The notes: a model not told the origin generated them from the letters alone. Counted from the first letter of the stretch, positions 16,870 to 25,746 are shown. The stretch is DNA of 51,319 nt from Eggerthellales bacterium (GCA_029101185.1 JAQXQN010000050.1:1-51319), one strand, 5' to 3'. A program made the numbers and translations.

Positions 16870-17667
16870 TTACTCCTCTTCCAGAGCAGCCACGATTTCG
16901 TCAGTCATCTCCATAGTGTGGTACACGTTCTGCAGGTCCTCAAGCTCCTCAAGGCGATCGAACAGACGCATGACCTTAGCGGCATCAGAAACAGACACCT
17001 GGGTGTAGGTGGAGGGGACGCGAGTCAGTTCTGCACCCTTAACCTCGATGCCCTGAGCCTCAAGACCAGCAACCACGGACATGAGCTCGGAGGGATCGGT
17101 GTAGACCAGCCACTGCTCGTCGTCATCCTCATAATCCAGACCGCCGGCCTCAGCCACCTGCATCATGAACTCATCCTCATCCACGGCGTTGAGTTTGTCA
17201 GCAACCTTCTTCTCCTCAGAGGGGATGATCTTCTCGACCATGATCTGGCCTTTACGCTCAAACTGGAAGGCCACGCAGCCGGGGGTGCCCAGGCTTCCTC
17301 CGGCATGACGGAAGGCGGCAGCAACGTCAGCGGCGGTGCGATTGCGGTTGTCAGTCAGGGCCTCACAGTAGAAGGCGACGCCTGCAGGACCGTATCCTTC
17401 ATAGGTCAGGGTCTCGTAGTTGGCGGCATCCTTACCGGTTCCAAACGCCTTGTCAATGGCGGTCTTGATCTTGTCCTTGGGCAGGGAGTAGCCCTTTGCC
17501 TTCTCAATTGCGGCGGCAAGGGAGGCGTTGTTCTCGGGGTTGGGGTCTCCACCCTCCTTAGCCGCAACGGTGATGTTACGGGAAAGCTTGCTGAACAGGG
17601 CGGAACGCTTGGCGTCCTGAGCAGCCTTACGATGCTTGGTGGTGGCCCACTTTGAATGTCCGGACAT
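16870..17667 (-). CDS. yebC: YebC/PmpR-TACO1 family protein
   Basis: 265-residue cytosolic protein that starts MSGHSKWATTKHRKAAQDAK, the diagnostic YebC N-terminus, followed by SKLSRNITVAAKEGG, NYETLTYEGYGPAGVA and GGSLGTPGCVAFQF. Members have been described as transcriptional regulators and more recently as aids to translation of proline stretches. AAGAGG precedes the ATG. It is commonly next to ruvCAB, as here, but has its own promoter and terminator. Confidence 0.94.
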   Translation of the reverse strand: MSGHSKWATTKHRKAAQDAKRSALFSKLSRNITVAAKEGGDPNPENNASLAAAIEKAKGYSLPKDKIKTAIDKAFGTGKDAANYETLTYEGYGPAGVAFYCEALTDNRNRTAADVAAAFRHAGGSLGTPGCVAFQFERKGQIMVEKIIPSEEKKVADKLNAVDEDEFMMQVAEAGGLDYEDDDEQWLVYTDPSELMSVVAGLEAQGIEVKGAELTRVPSTYTQVSVSDAAKVMRLFDRLEELEDLQNVYHTMEMTDEIVAALEEE

Positions 17668-17736
17668 GTTTGCCTCTTTCTTGACCAACGCGCCACGAGT
17701 GCCAGCGCGCATGCGTACGAAAAATACTGACGCGTT

Positions 17737-17765
17737 AGTATATCCATACCTGCTGCCTGGGTAAA
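17737..17765 (-). promoter_or_regulatory. yebC promoter
   Basis: Minus strand TTTACC (17760-17765), 17-bp spacer, TATACT (17737-17742); transcription would start near 17730, about 60 bases before the ATG. Confidence 0.7.
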
Positions 17766-17827
17766 GAACAAGAACGACACCACCACGGGACTACCACGTA
17801 ATCCCGCCAGATGGCACCAGGTGTTCC

Positions 17828-19750
17828 CTACCCTTCGGTAAACTGGGAGTTGTAGAGCTGGGCGTACAATCCGCCTTGGGAAAGAAGTTGAGCATGGGTG
17901 CCCTGCTCAACAATGTCGCCCTTGTCCATCACAAGAATCAAGTCCGCATTGCGTATGGTAGAAAGCCGATGGGCGATCACGAAGGACGTCCTGCCCCGCA
18001 TCAGGTTATCCATGCCCCGCTGAATTCGCTCCTCGGTCCGAGTGTCAACAGAAGAGGTGGCCTCATCAAGAATGAGCATCCTGCGATCGGATAGAAACGC
18101 CCGGGCAATGGTAATCAGCTGGCGCTGGCCCTGACTGATGTTGGTGGCATCCTCGCTGATGACAAAGTCATAACCCCCGGGCAGCGTGGTGATGAAGCGA
18201 TGGGCGCAGGCCTTACGTGCCGCTTCCCGTACCTCCTCGTCAGTGGCCTGGGAGTTTCCGTATCGGATATTGTCAGCAACGGTGCCGTTGAACAGCCAGG
18301 TCTCCTGAAGGACCATGGCAAACAGGCTGCGCACGTCCTCCCTGAACATATCCTTGATGCTTACTCCCCCGATGCGGATATCTCCCGAATCCATCTCATA
18401 GAACCGCATGAGCAGCTTGACCATGGTGGTCTTTCCCGCACCGGTGTGCCCCACAATGGCGACGGTCTGCCCCTGGTCCACCTGCGCGGAGAAGTCCTTG
18501 ATCACCGGACTCTGGGGATCATAGCCGAAGCGCACGTGGTCAAACTCCACTGTGCATGCCAGCTCTTGGGACGCGGGCCCCTTGGGCCCTTGGTCCCTCA
18601 GACCAGCCTCGGGCTCAAGCTCAGGTTCCTCCAGGAACTCAAAGATGCGTTCTGCGGCTGCAGCCAACTGCTGCAAAACGTTGGACACCTGGGCAAGTTG
18701 GGTTACCGGCTGGGTGAAGTTCTTCACGTACTGAATAAACGCCTGGATGTCTCCTACGGTGATAACACCCCTAAAAGCAAACATCGCCCCAAGCACCGCT
18801 ACCGCCACATAGCCCAGGTTGCCCACGAAGCCCATCAAAGGCTGCATAAGCCCAGAGAAGAACTGGGATTTCCACGCGGATTCGTAGAGCTTGTCATTGG
18901 TGGCTTTGAACGCTTCGACAGCACTATCCTCACGACAGAAGGCCTTTACCACCACGTGGCCCGAAAAGGTCTCCTCCACCTGGCCGTTAATCCGGCCAAG
19001 GAGGGATTGCTGGGCGTAGAAGTACTTCTGGGAGTGCTTCACGATTATCGCCACCAGAATCAGAGACACAGGCACCATCAGCAGAGCCACTAATGTCATG
19101 ACCCAGTTGATGGAAAACATCATAATCACCACGCCGATGATGGTGGTCAGGCTGGTGATCAGCTGGGTAATGCCTTGGTTGAGGCTCTGGCCAAGGGTGT
19201 CCACATCGTTGGTAATACGGGAGAGGACATCTCCGGTGGATGTTTTGTCAAAGTATCCAAAGGGCAGCCTATTGATCTTTGCGTCGATGGATTTGCGCAG
19301 GTCAAAACAGGTCTTCTGAGAAACGTAGCTCATAATCCACCCTTGGACCCACGAACAGCCCGCGCTGAGCAGGTACAGACCAAGGGTGGCCAGAAGAATG
19401 GACCCGATAAGGGAGAAATCAATGCCGCCGGTGCCCTGCACCTTGGCCACCAAGCCGTTGAACAGTTGCGTGGTTGCCTCGGAGAGGACCTTCGGACCGA
19501 TGATGTTGAAGATGGTAGAACCCACCGCGAAGACCATCACCACAACCAGCAGGGCCTTGAACCTGCCCATAAAAGACAAGGCCTTCTTGATGGACCCCCC
19601 GAAATCTCGAGGTTTCTCTGTGGGCAGCATAGGGCCGCGGCCCATAGGACCATGGCGACGAGGGCCGGCGGCGCGTTCATGGGAAACAGAGCCCTGGGTC
19701 ACCCCACCAAGGGAGGCGTTGCTGCTAACGGCAGTCTTGCGTCCACTCAT
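17828..19750 (-). CDS. ABC exporter, permease-ATPase half-transporter (catalytic NBD)
   Basis: 640-residue half-transporter with an N-terminal Gly/Pro/Arg-rich cytoplasmic stretch (1-60), six transmembrane helices (about 60-350) and a full ATPase domain. The NBD is canonical: Walker A GHTGAGKTT, signature SQGQ, Walker B LILDEATSSVD with the catalytic Glu, and switch AHRLST. The ATG overlaps the stop of the upstream half-transporter by four bases, so the two are made together and should form a heterodimer. Such pairs export drugs, lipids or peptides; the substrate is unknown. Confidence 0.9.
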   Translation of the reverse strand: MSGRKTAVSSNASLGGVTQGSVSHERAAGPRRHGPMGRGPMLPTEKPRDFGGSIKKALSFMGRFKALLVVVMVFAVGSTIFNIIGPKVLSEATTQLFNGLVAKVQGTGGIDFSLIGSILLATLGLYLLSAGCSWVQGWIMSYVSQKTCFDLRKSIDAKINRLPFGYFDKTSTGDVLSRITNDVDTLGQSLNQGITQLITSLTTIIGVVIMMFSINWVMTLVALLMVPVSLILVAIIVKHSQKYFYAQQSLLGRINGQVEETFSGHVVVKAFCREDSAVEAFKATNDKLYESAWKSQFFSGLMQPLMGFVGNLGYVAVAVLGAMFAFRGVITVGDIQAFIQYVKNFTQPVTQLAQVSNVLQQLAAAAERIFEFLEEPELEPEAGLRDQGPKGPASQELACTVEFDHVRFGYDPQSPVIKDFSAQVDQGQTVAIVGHTGAGKTTMVKLLMRFYEMDSGDIRIGGVSIKDMFREDVRSLFAMVLQETWLFNGTVADNIRYGNSQATDEEVREAARKACAHRFITTLPGGYDFVISEDATNISQGQRQLITIARAFLSDRRMLILDEATSSVDTRTEERIQRGMDNLMRGRTSFVIAHRLSTIRNADLILVMDKGDIVEQGTHAQLLSQGGLYAQLYNSQFTEG

Positions 19751-21837
19751 GCCTGACCACCCCCTTGGGAAAGCTCCTCCTCCGTGAGTTGGGAGCAGGC
19801 AATCTCGCGATACTCGGGACAGGACTCCATCAGTTGTCGATGGGTGCCCTGTCCGACCACCCTTCCCTCATCAAGAACCACGATCTCATCCGCATTCATG
19901 ACCGTTGCGATGCGCTGGGCCACAATCACCCGCGTGGTATGGGCGCAATACTTCTCAAGGGCCTGACGCAGCGCCGCATCCGTCTTGTAATCAAGGGCGG
20001 AGAAGGAATCGTCAAACAGGATCACCCGAGCGTCCTTTGCCAACGCGCGAGCAATGGCAAGCCTCTGACGCTGACCACCGGATACGTTGGTGCCACCCTG
20101 AGAGAGCTCAAACTGGGTTCCCCCATCAAACTCCGAGACAAATCCCTCTGCCTGGGCCACCTGAAGGGCCTGGTAAATACGGGAAGGATCCATGCCCGGA
20201 TCCGAGAAGGACACGTTGTCCGCCACGGTGCCCGAGAAGAGAAACGCGGTCTGGGGCACATAGGATATCTGCTGGCGAAGCTGAGTCTGGCTGAGGGTGC
20301 GGATATCCCTCCCATCAAGAAGAACCCGACCGGAGGTGGGATCATAAAACCGCTCCATCAATTTGAGCACGGTGGATTTCCCCGAGCCCGTAGGTCCGAT
20401 GATGGCAAGGGTGGTTCCGGGCCGAGCCGTGAAGGAGACGTCTTCAAGGACGTTCTCGCTGGTATTGTCATAGGCGAAACACACCTGGTCAAACCTGATT
20501 TCCGCCCCCTGACGGGTTGCTTGCGGCGAAGCATCCTGCCCTTGAGGGGTTGCTTGCGGCGAAGCGTCCTGCTCCACAACCGGGTCTTTAATGGAGGGCT
20601 CGCAGGAGAGAACCTCATCAATACGGGCAGCAGCAACATCTGCCCGAGGCAGCATCATAGAAATCATGGCCAGGACCAAGAAACCCATGATAATCACCAT
20701 GGCATAGGTGATAAAGGCAATCAGATCTCCCGTCTGCATGGACCCCTGATCCACCGCAACGCCGCCGAACCACACAATGGCCACCGTGGCCAGGTTCATA
20801 ATCAGCATCATGGTGGGCATCAAAAAGGTCATGACCCGATTGGTGAACAACTGGGTTTTCATCAGCGCTCCGGACGCTTCGTCAAAGCGGTCCTCTTCTC
20901 GGGACTCCTGGCCAAAAGCCCTGATTACGGCCATACCAGTCAGCTGCTCACGAGAAACCAGATTCACCCGGTCCACCAACTGTTGCATGATGCGGAACTT
21001 GGGCATGGCAATCTTAAAGAGCACCCCTACCACCACAAGCACCGCAGCAATGGCAACAAGGATGATCCAGCCCAAGGAGGGGCTGGTGACCATGACCATG
21101 ACCACACCGCCGGCGGCTAAGATGGGCGCGTAGAACACCATGCGCATCAGCATGATGGAGACGTTCTGGATAAGCTGGATATCATTGGTGCCCCGGGTGA
21201 TAAGCGAGGCGGCGGAAAACCGGCCCACCTCCGCCTCGGAGAACTGTACCACCTTGGTGAATAGGCGATTGCGCAGGTCACGCCCGATGGCAGCGCCAGT
21301 GCGGGAGGAGATGAAACCAACAAGCACGTTTACCGCCAGGCCGAATCCAGCAAGGACCAGCATGAGGGCGCCCTGCTCGATCAGATAGGACATTTGCATG
21401 TCCCACATTTCATATCCCAGGTTCTGGTACTCCTGGATTGCCGCGGCGATTGCCTGCTGAGCGATGATGGCGTCCGTGGCCCCAAGCTGGGCCTGGGGGT
21501 TGAAGGCGTAAATCATGGGCACGGCCATGATGTCATTGAGCCGGGAGCGGTTATCAAAACCAGTCTGATTGAGCAGGTATGTCTGACCCTGAGCGTCATA
21601 GCAGGATTGGAAGAACTGGGCATCTTCAGGCGAGAGTTGGCTGGCCACAGACTGGTAGGTCTGGGGGGAAAGCTCCGTCACCGAAGGGTCGCTTACGCCG
21701 GACTGCTGGATTCCCACATCAACGATATCGGAGTTGATGGTGGGAAGGGCCAGGTCAACCGCGGCAAGAACGACAAGCAGCACCGTTACGAGGGCAAGAG
21801 CCGCCTTGTGCTGAAATAAATACTTTATGACACGCAC
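19747..21837 (-). CDS. ABC exporter, permease-ATPase half-transporter (degenerate NBD)
   Basis: 696-residue partner of the downstream half-transporter. A large loop of about 120 residues lies between TM1 and TM2, followed by the rest of the six-helix domain and an ATPase. Walker A (GPTGSGKST) and the signature (VSGGQ) are intact, but the Walker B glutamate is Asp (ILFDDSFSALD) and the switch histidine is Gln (VAQRIAT). Both are hallmarks of the degenerate site in asymmetric heterodimeric exporters. The GTG at 21837 is the likely start, though its ribosome site is weak. The linker before the NBD holds an 11-residue duplication. Confidence 0.88.
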   Translation of the reverse strand: MRVIKYLFQHKAALALVTVLLVVLAAVDLALPTINSDIVDVGIQQSGVSDPSVTELSPQTYQSVASQLSPEDAQFFQSCYDAQGQTYLLNQTGFDNRSRLNDIMAVPMIYAFNPQAQLGATDAIIAQQAIAAAIQEYQNLGYEMWDMQMSYLIEQGALMLVLAGFGLAVNVLVGFISSRTGAAIGRDLRNRLFTKVVQFSEAEVGRFSAASLITRGTNDIQLIQNVSIMLMRMVFYAPILAAGGVVMVMVTSPSLGWIILVAIAAVLVVVGVLFKIAMPKFRIMQQLVDRVNLVSREQLTGMAVIRAFGQESREEDRFDEASGALMKTQLFTNRVMTFLMPTMMLIMNLATVAIVWFGGVAVDQGSMQTGDLIAFITYAMVIIMGFLVLAMISMMLPRADVAAARIDEVLSCEPSIKDPVVEQDASPQATPQGQDASPQATRQGAEIRFDQVCFAYDNTSENVLEDVSFTARPGTTLAIIGPTGSGKSTVLKLMERFYDPTSGRVLLDGRDIRTLSQTQLRQQISYVPQTAFLFSGTVADNVSFSDPGMDPSRIYQALQVAQAEGFVSEFDGGTQFELSQGGTNVSGGQRQRLAIARALAKDARVILFDDSFSALDYKTDAALRQALEKYCAHTTRVIVAQRIATVMNADEIVVLDEGRVVGQGTHRQLMESCPEYREIACSQLTEEELSQGGGQA
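20514..20575 (-). repeat. 33-bp in-frame duplication carrying the ACGCTTCG motif
   Basis: Two 33-bp units encode QDASPQATPQG and QDASPQATRQG in the linker between the membrane and ATPase domains. Each unit contains the octamer motif (one exact at 20560-20567, one with a single change). Confidence 0.85.
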
Positions 21838-22022
21838 GCTGCAACCACCACGCTTTATACTCGTCTCAATAATCGGAGAGATTGTACGCGGGACCCCTCT
21901 GGTGGCTGTACCATGCATGGGATTGACACGGTTTTGTTTCAATAATCCACAGCACGATTTCGCCGCAGGAGGGGGGCGCGCTGCAGCCTAGGGCCGCGCA
22001 GGCGCGATTGCTGGCTGAGACG

Positions 22023-22053
22023 CAAAACGGGCCGCGCCCTTCGACGCGGCCCC
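22023..22053 (-). terminator. Terminator downstream of the DUF4428 gene
   Basis: Perfect 8-bp GC stem (GGGCCGCG 22029-22036 / CGCGGCCC 22045-22052), followed on the minus strand by CGTTTTGCG. It sits about 65 bases past the stop codon, after the inverted motif pair. Confidence 0.65.
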
Positions 22054-22081
22054 ATGTTGATGATGTTCAGAATGGAGATGG

Positions 22082-22107
22082 CGAAGCGCTCCAGGCAGGA
22101 CGCTTCG
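22082..22107. repeat. Inverted pair of the CGAAGCG / CGCTTCG motif
   Basis: Two oppositely oriented motif copies, CGAAGCG (22082-22088) and ACGCTTCG (22100-22107), can pair into a hairpin whose stem extends through TCC/GGA with one bulged base. The pair starts nine bases after the stop codon of the DUF4428 gene. Confidence 0.7.
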
Positions 22108-22115
22108 ACGTTTTC

Positions 22116-22835
22116 CTAGCTCAGGGCACCACCGCAATACTCGCAAGTATTGCCCGCAGCAGGAGTGGTGGTAGCACCGCACCAGGGGCAGGTGGTGGCA
22201 ACCTTAGGAGCGTTCTCCTGCTCAATCTGGTCGCGAACCTGCTGACGGAAGTCCATGAGGGTGGTCTTGATCTCCTCGGCCATGGCCGTGTAACGCTGCT
22301 GATTCACGCGATCGTTAGAAGGCACCCGGGAGTCGCTCAACTGAAAACGCATCCGGTCAAAATAGGGGTTGTTCACGTAGATGTTCAGGTAATAGTTGTA
22401 ATAGAGGTTGTAGCGGGGCGGAATGAAGCTGACCTCTTCGCCCTCGGCGTTCCTGTACATGACCTCTTCCCGGTCCTCATCCACCTCAAGCTCGCAGCCA
22501 GTGCAATCAGCAAAGTTGAGCACGTCGGGATTGGCCTCGCGAAGGTTACGGGCGCTGGTGACCATGAAGCGCTGATTGTCCTCGTCGAACAGGACGCGGG
22601 TGCCTGTTCCAAGGGTACGGGTGACGGTAAAGGATTCCACCAGTTCCTGGTTTGCCTCGCGATACGCCAGCTGACCGCGGATGTCGTCAACGGTGGAACG
22701 GCGGCGGTCGCTAAACCAGGGAGAGAGCTTCTTGGCGCACTCCTTGCACAGGTTGCCGTCCTCAAGCTTGCGATTTCCCAGCAGGCCGATTTTCTCACCG
22801 CAAATGTCGCAGTACTTCTTGTCGAAAAGTCCCAT
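22116..22835 (-). CDS. DUF4428 zinc-ribbon protein
   Basis: 239-residue cytosolic protein. The N-terminal DUF4428 zinc finger reads CDICGEKIGLLGNRKLEDG with a second CKEC pair; the C-terminus has another zinc ribbon, CPWCG and CEYCG. The middle is acidic and tyrosine-rich (PPRYNLYYNYYLNIYVNN). AAGAGAGG lies just before the ATG. It follows the SPFH/zinc-ribbon gene on the same strand with about 115 bases between them. Function is unknown; the shared zinc ribbons suggest that the two work together. Confidence 0.88.
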   Translation of the reverse strand: MGLFDKKYCDICGEKIGLLGNRKLEDGNLCKECAKKLSPWFSDRRRSTVDDIRGQLAYREANQELVESFTVTRTLGTGTRVLFDEDNQRFMVTSARNLREANPDVLNFADCTGCELEVDEDREEVMYRNAEGEEVSFIPPRYNLYYNYYLNIYVNNPYFDRMRFQLSDSRVPSNDRVNQQRYTAMAEEIKTTLMDFRQQVRDQIEQENAPKVATTCPWCGATTTPAAGNTCEYCGGALS

Positions 22836-22901
22836 GGTGCCTCTCTTTCTGTGTTACATATGGGCATATGCACAGGGGCGGTTCACACCCCAAGACTAGG
22901 T

Positions 22902-22934
22902 GGATGCGCCCCCCGCAAACACAGGGCGCGCATC
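22902..22934. other. Intercistronic hairpin between the SPFH and DUF4428 genes
   Basis: GGATGCGC-CC pairs with GGGCG-GCGCATCC-type sequence (one bulge) around an A/C-rich loop. No T-run follows on the minus strand, so it is likely a processing or differential-expression element. Confidence 0.4.
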
Positions 22935-22950
22935 CCGTTACGGACGATTG

Positions 22951-24327
22951 CTACTTGATGTCCTCGTCACCAAAGGGGTCCCCGCACTCAGGGCAGAACC
23001 TGGGGGGCTTGGTGGGGTCGGCAGGCTCCCAGCCGCACTTGTCGCACTTATACTGGGGCACGCCGGCAGGCTTGGGAGAACCGCACTCGGAACAGAATCG
23101 GCCCTTGTTAACATTCCCGCAAGAGCAGGTCCAGCCGGCAGCCTCAGCAGGTTTGGGGGATCCGCACTCAGGACAGAACTTGCCGGTTGCCATATTGCCG
23201 CAGGAACACTTCCAGGCTCCTGCTGCGGGCGCGGGTGCGGGAGCAGGTGCGGCAGCGGGCTTCGCGGCACCGAATCCGCCATCGGCCGCCATGCCGTACT
23301 GGTTCTGCATGGGGGCCGCAGCAGGGGCGGGCTGGCTGAACGCCGCAGCCTGCTGGCCGCCGAACATGTTGGCCATACCCATGCCCACAAACCCGTTCAT
23401 AGCACCAGCCTCGTTGCCGGCAGCGGTCTGCATGGCGGCAGCAGAGGCGCCTGCCATGTGTGCCATGCGCATGTTGGGATCGCGGAGAGTGGCGTTGCGC
23501 TGCAGCTCCTTGATCATCTTCTCATCCTCTTCCGGCGCCTTCACGGAAGAGATGCCGAAGGCCACGATCTCGATACCGCGCAGGTCGCGCCAGCGGCCGG
23601 AGAGTTCCTCATTGAGGAACGTGGCCAGCTTATCAGTATGGGCAGGCAGGGCGGAGTAGCGCACGCCCATCTCGGAAATGCGAGCGAAGGCGGGCTGCAG
23701 AGCGGTGAGCAGCTCGGTCTTGAGCTGGGAGTCAATCTGATCGCGGGTGTAGGTGGAGGTCACGTTTCCGCATACGTTGGTGTAGAACAGAATGGGATTG
23801 GAGATGCGGTAGCTGTACTCGCCGAAGCAACGGACGGAGATGTCGATATCCAGCCCGATGTTCTGGTCAACCACGCGGAAGGGCACAGGAGCGGCGGTGC
23901 CGTACTTGTTGCCGATGATCTCCTTGATATTAAAGTAGTAGATGCGCTGATCTTTGGGGGCCTCGCCGCCGTAGGTGAAACGGGTAACCATGTTCTTCAG
24001 CACAGCCAGGGCGCTTTCGCCAAGGTTTCCGGCAAACACGGAAGGCTCGGTGGAAGCATCGTAGGTGTACTCACCGGGCTCGGAGCAGACCTCAACCACG
24101 CGACCCTGATCCACAATGATCATGCACTGGCCGTCTGCCACCACGATCATGGAACCAGTGGTAATGATGTTGTCCCCACCCTTGGTATTGGTGGAGCGCC
24201 CAGAGGCGCGATGCTGGCCCTTTGCCACAAGGACGTCAACCGGCAGCGCCTCACAGTAGAAGTACTCTTTCCATTGGTCGGCGAGCACGCCGCCTGCAGA
24301 TCCCAGTGCCGCAGCAACAAGTCCCAT
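22951..24327 (-). CDS. SPFH-domain protein with C-terminal zinc ribbons (YdjI-like)
   Basis: 458 residues. The N-terminal two-thirds is an SPFH/virion-core type domain (ALPVDVLVAKGQHRASGRSTNT, TRDQIDSQLKTELLTALQPAF, GIEIVAFGISSVKAPEED). Next come a Met/Ala/Gly-rich region (AMNGFVGMGMANMFGG) and a Pro/Ala linker, then three zinc ribbons (CSCGNMATGKFCPECG, CSCGNVNKGRFCSECG, CDKCG with CPECG). Proteins of this kind associate with membranes and with PspA-like stress systems in Firmicutes. GAAAGGAAG precedes the ATG. It is first in a two-gene unit with the DUF4428 protein. Confidence 0.87.
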   Translation of the reverse strand: MGLVAAALGSAGGVLADQWKEYFYCEALPVDVLVAKGQHRASGRSTNTKGGDNIITTGSMIVVADGQCMIIVDQGRVVEVCSEPGEYTYDASTEPSVFAGNLGESALAVLKNMVTRFTYGGEAPKDQRIYYFNIKEIIGNKYGTAAPVPFRVVDQNIGLDIDISVRCFGEYSYRISNPILFYTNVCGNVTSTYTRDQIDSQLKTELLTALQPAFARISEMGVRYSALPAHTDKLATFLNEELSGRWRDLRGIEIVAFGISSVKAPEEDEKMIKELQRNATLRDPNMRMAHMAGASAAAMQTAAGNEAGAMNGFVGMGMANMFGGQQAAAFSQPAPAAAPMQNQYGMAADGGFGAAKPAAAPAPAPAPAAGAWKCSCGNMATGKFCPECGSPKPAEAAGWTCSCGNVNKGRFCSECGSPKPAGVPQYKCDKCGWEPADPTKPPRFCPECGDPFGDEDIK

Positions 24328-24470
24328 AGTCTGCTTCCTTTCTCATGTTTCTACATGGAGCCCGGTTGGCCCTTTGAACAGGCCACATTGATGCTTCCAT
24401 CATTGATTGAGCATCTAAGCACATTGCCGGCCCATAAGGCGCGCACGCAAGGCAGCCTGAATCTTTGGTC

Positions 24471-24476
24471 ATTATA
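24471..24476 (-). promoter_or_regulatory. -10 box for the SPFH gene
   Basis: A perfect TATAAT on the minus strand, about 145 bases upstream of the ATG; the -35 region is T-rich but not a clear match. The rest of the 295-bp gap to the next gene shows nothing else recognisable. Confidence 0.45.
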
Positions 24477-24622
24477 ACGAAACGCGAAATGCGCAAAAAT
24501 CACCAATAATCGTGTTTCCAATCCAACTAACCTCTAATAGGATGTGTGCAACGGTGGCGCTACACCGCGCCCATATAAGGCTGCGCCTAGCAAGGCGTCG
24601 CATGCAACAGAAAGGAACTGGC

Positions 24623-24985
24623 ATGAAGAAACTGGCAATTGCGATCTGCACCCTGGCAGTGGCCCTGTGTGCTCTGACGGCATGCGGCGGAGGAGCCGAG
24701 AGCCCCTATGCGGGAACCTGGAAGCTTGACGGGTTTGCCATGGAGGGACTTGAGATGACCCTCGAGGATCTGGAGATGTCCGCCGATGACGCCGTTATCG
24801 TCATCAACTCCGACGGCACTGCAGAGATGACCATGGACGGAGACACCTACCCCCTGACCTGGACTGAAGCTGACGGAATCCTCTCCTTTACCGACGGCAC
24901 CGACACCCTTAATGCCACCATCCTTGACGACGGCAGGCTTTCTATAGATATCGAGGGCTTGGCCATGCTCTTTGCCAAAGCGTAA
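24623..24985 (+). CDS. Small lipoprotein, lipocalin-like
   Basis: 120-residue secreted lipoprotein. The signal MKKLAIAICTLAVALC ends in lipobox LTAC followed by a Gly stretch. The mature part starts YAGTWKLDGF and has alternating strands with GTAEMTMDG, YPLTWTE and LSFTDG, typical of small lipocalin-like barrels that report ligand or stress, though no function is assignable. GAAAGGA lies about eight bases before the ATG. It is convergent with the response-regulator gene and shares a terminator region with it. Confidence 0.8.
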   Translation: MKKLAIAICTLAVALCALTACGGGAESPYAGTWKLDGFAMEGLEMTLEDLEMSADDAVIVINSDGTAEMTMDGDTYPLTWTEADGILSFTDGTDTLNATILDDGRLSIDIEGLAMLFAKA

Positions 24986-25109
24986 CGTGGATAACGCCTA
25001 GGGTTTCCAAGACGTAGCCACACGCACGCTCGGCCTGCACAAGCCCGCTTCATGAGCACCTGCTTCGTGCAAGCACACTTCGTTACAATCCTGCGTTTCA
25101 CGCACTCAT

Positions 25110-25152
25110 CCGGCCTGGTTCGCTAGTATCCGCGAATAACCAGGCCGGATTT
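25110..25152 (+). terminator. Terminator of the small lipoprotein gene, overlapping the response-regulator 3' end
   Basis: A 10-11 bp stem (CCGGCCTGGTT / AACCAGGCCGG) with an inner TCGC/GCGA extension is followed by ATTTTCTT on the plus strand. The right arm lies inside the last codons of the convergent response-regulator gene. Confidence 0.65.
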
Positions 25153-25746
25153 TCTTCCCTCCACTGCCAGGCTCGTGCGAGACTCCAGCCCTGTCTTCTC
25201 CATCAGATGCCGAATATGGCTGCGCACGGTCCATACGGACATGTTCAGTCGCTGGGCGATCTCCACGTCGGAATCCCCGCTGGTCAGTTCCCTGAGCACC
25301 TCAAGCTCCCGACTGGTGAAGTTTGAGCTGAGGGCCTGGCCGATGCGCAGCTGCGGGGTGGAATCGGGATAGACCCGCTCCCCCGCCATAGTGCGGTCCA
25401 TCACGTCAAGCAGCTGAGCCCGAGCGTCACTCTTATACCAGAAACTGTCCACGCCGGCCTCCCGGGCCCGAGAGACAAAGGAGAACTCGGGCATGGAGGT
25501 CATGACGATCACCTTTATCCAGGGATATTTGGCCTTGATGCGCGCCGCCGCCTCAAGCCCGCTTTCCCCAAAGGCCGTAAGCACGTCCATGAGCACCAGG
25601 TCAACCTTGGAAGTGGCGCAGTACACCTCCGCCATGGCCGCGGAATCGATGGAATACGCCATGGCATAGTCGTCGCTGCCCTCGACGATGATCTCGAGGA
25701 GTTGCCGCTCCATGATCTGGTCTTCCACCACCATCACGTTGACCAT
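25123..25746 (-). CDS. NarL/LuxR-type response regulator
   Basis: 207-residue DNA-binding response regulator. The receiver domain begins MVNVMVVEDQ, has the phospho-acceptor Asp 54 in LVLMDVL, and the conserved Lys in WYKSD. The C-terminal LuxR helix-turn-helix reads TSRELEVLRELTSGDSDVEI to VRSHIRHLMEKTGL. Its start overlaps the kinase stop by one base, so it is the output of the kinase directly upstream. Its targets may include the divergent channel promoter nearby (inference). Confidence 0.93.
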   Translation of the reverse strand: MVNVMVVEDQIMERQLLEIIVEGSDDYAMAYSIDSAAMAEVYCATSKVDLVLMDVLTAFGESGLEAAARIKAKYPWIKVIVMTSMPEFSFVSRAREAGVDSFWYKSDARAQLLDVMDRTMAGERVYPDSTPQLRIGQALSSNFTSRELEVLRELTSGDSDVEIAQRLNMSVWTVRSHIRHLMEKTGLESRTSLAVEGRKSGLVIRGY

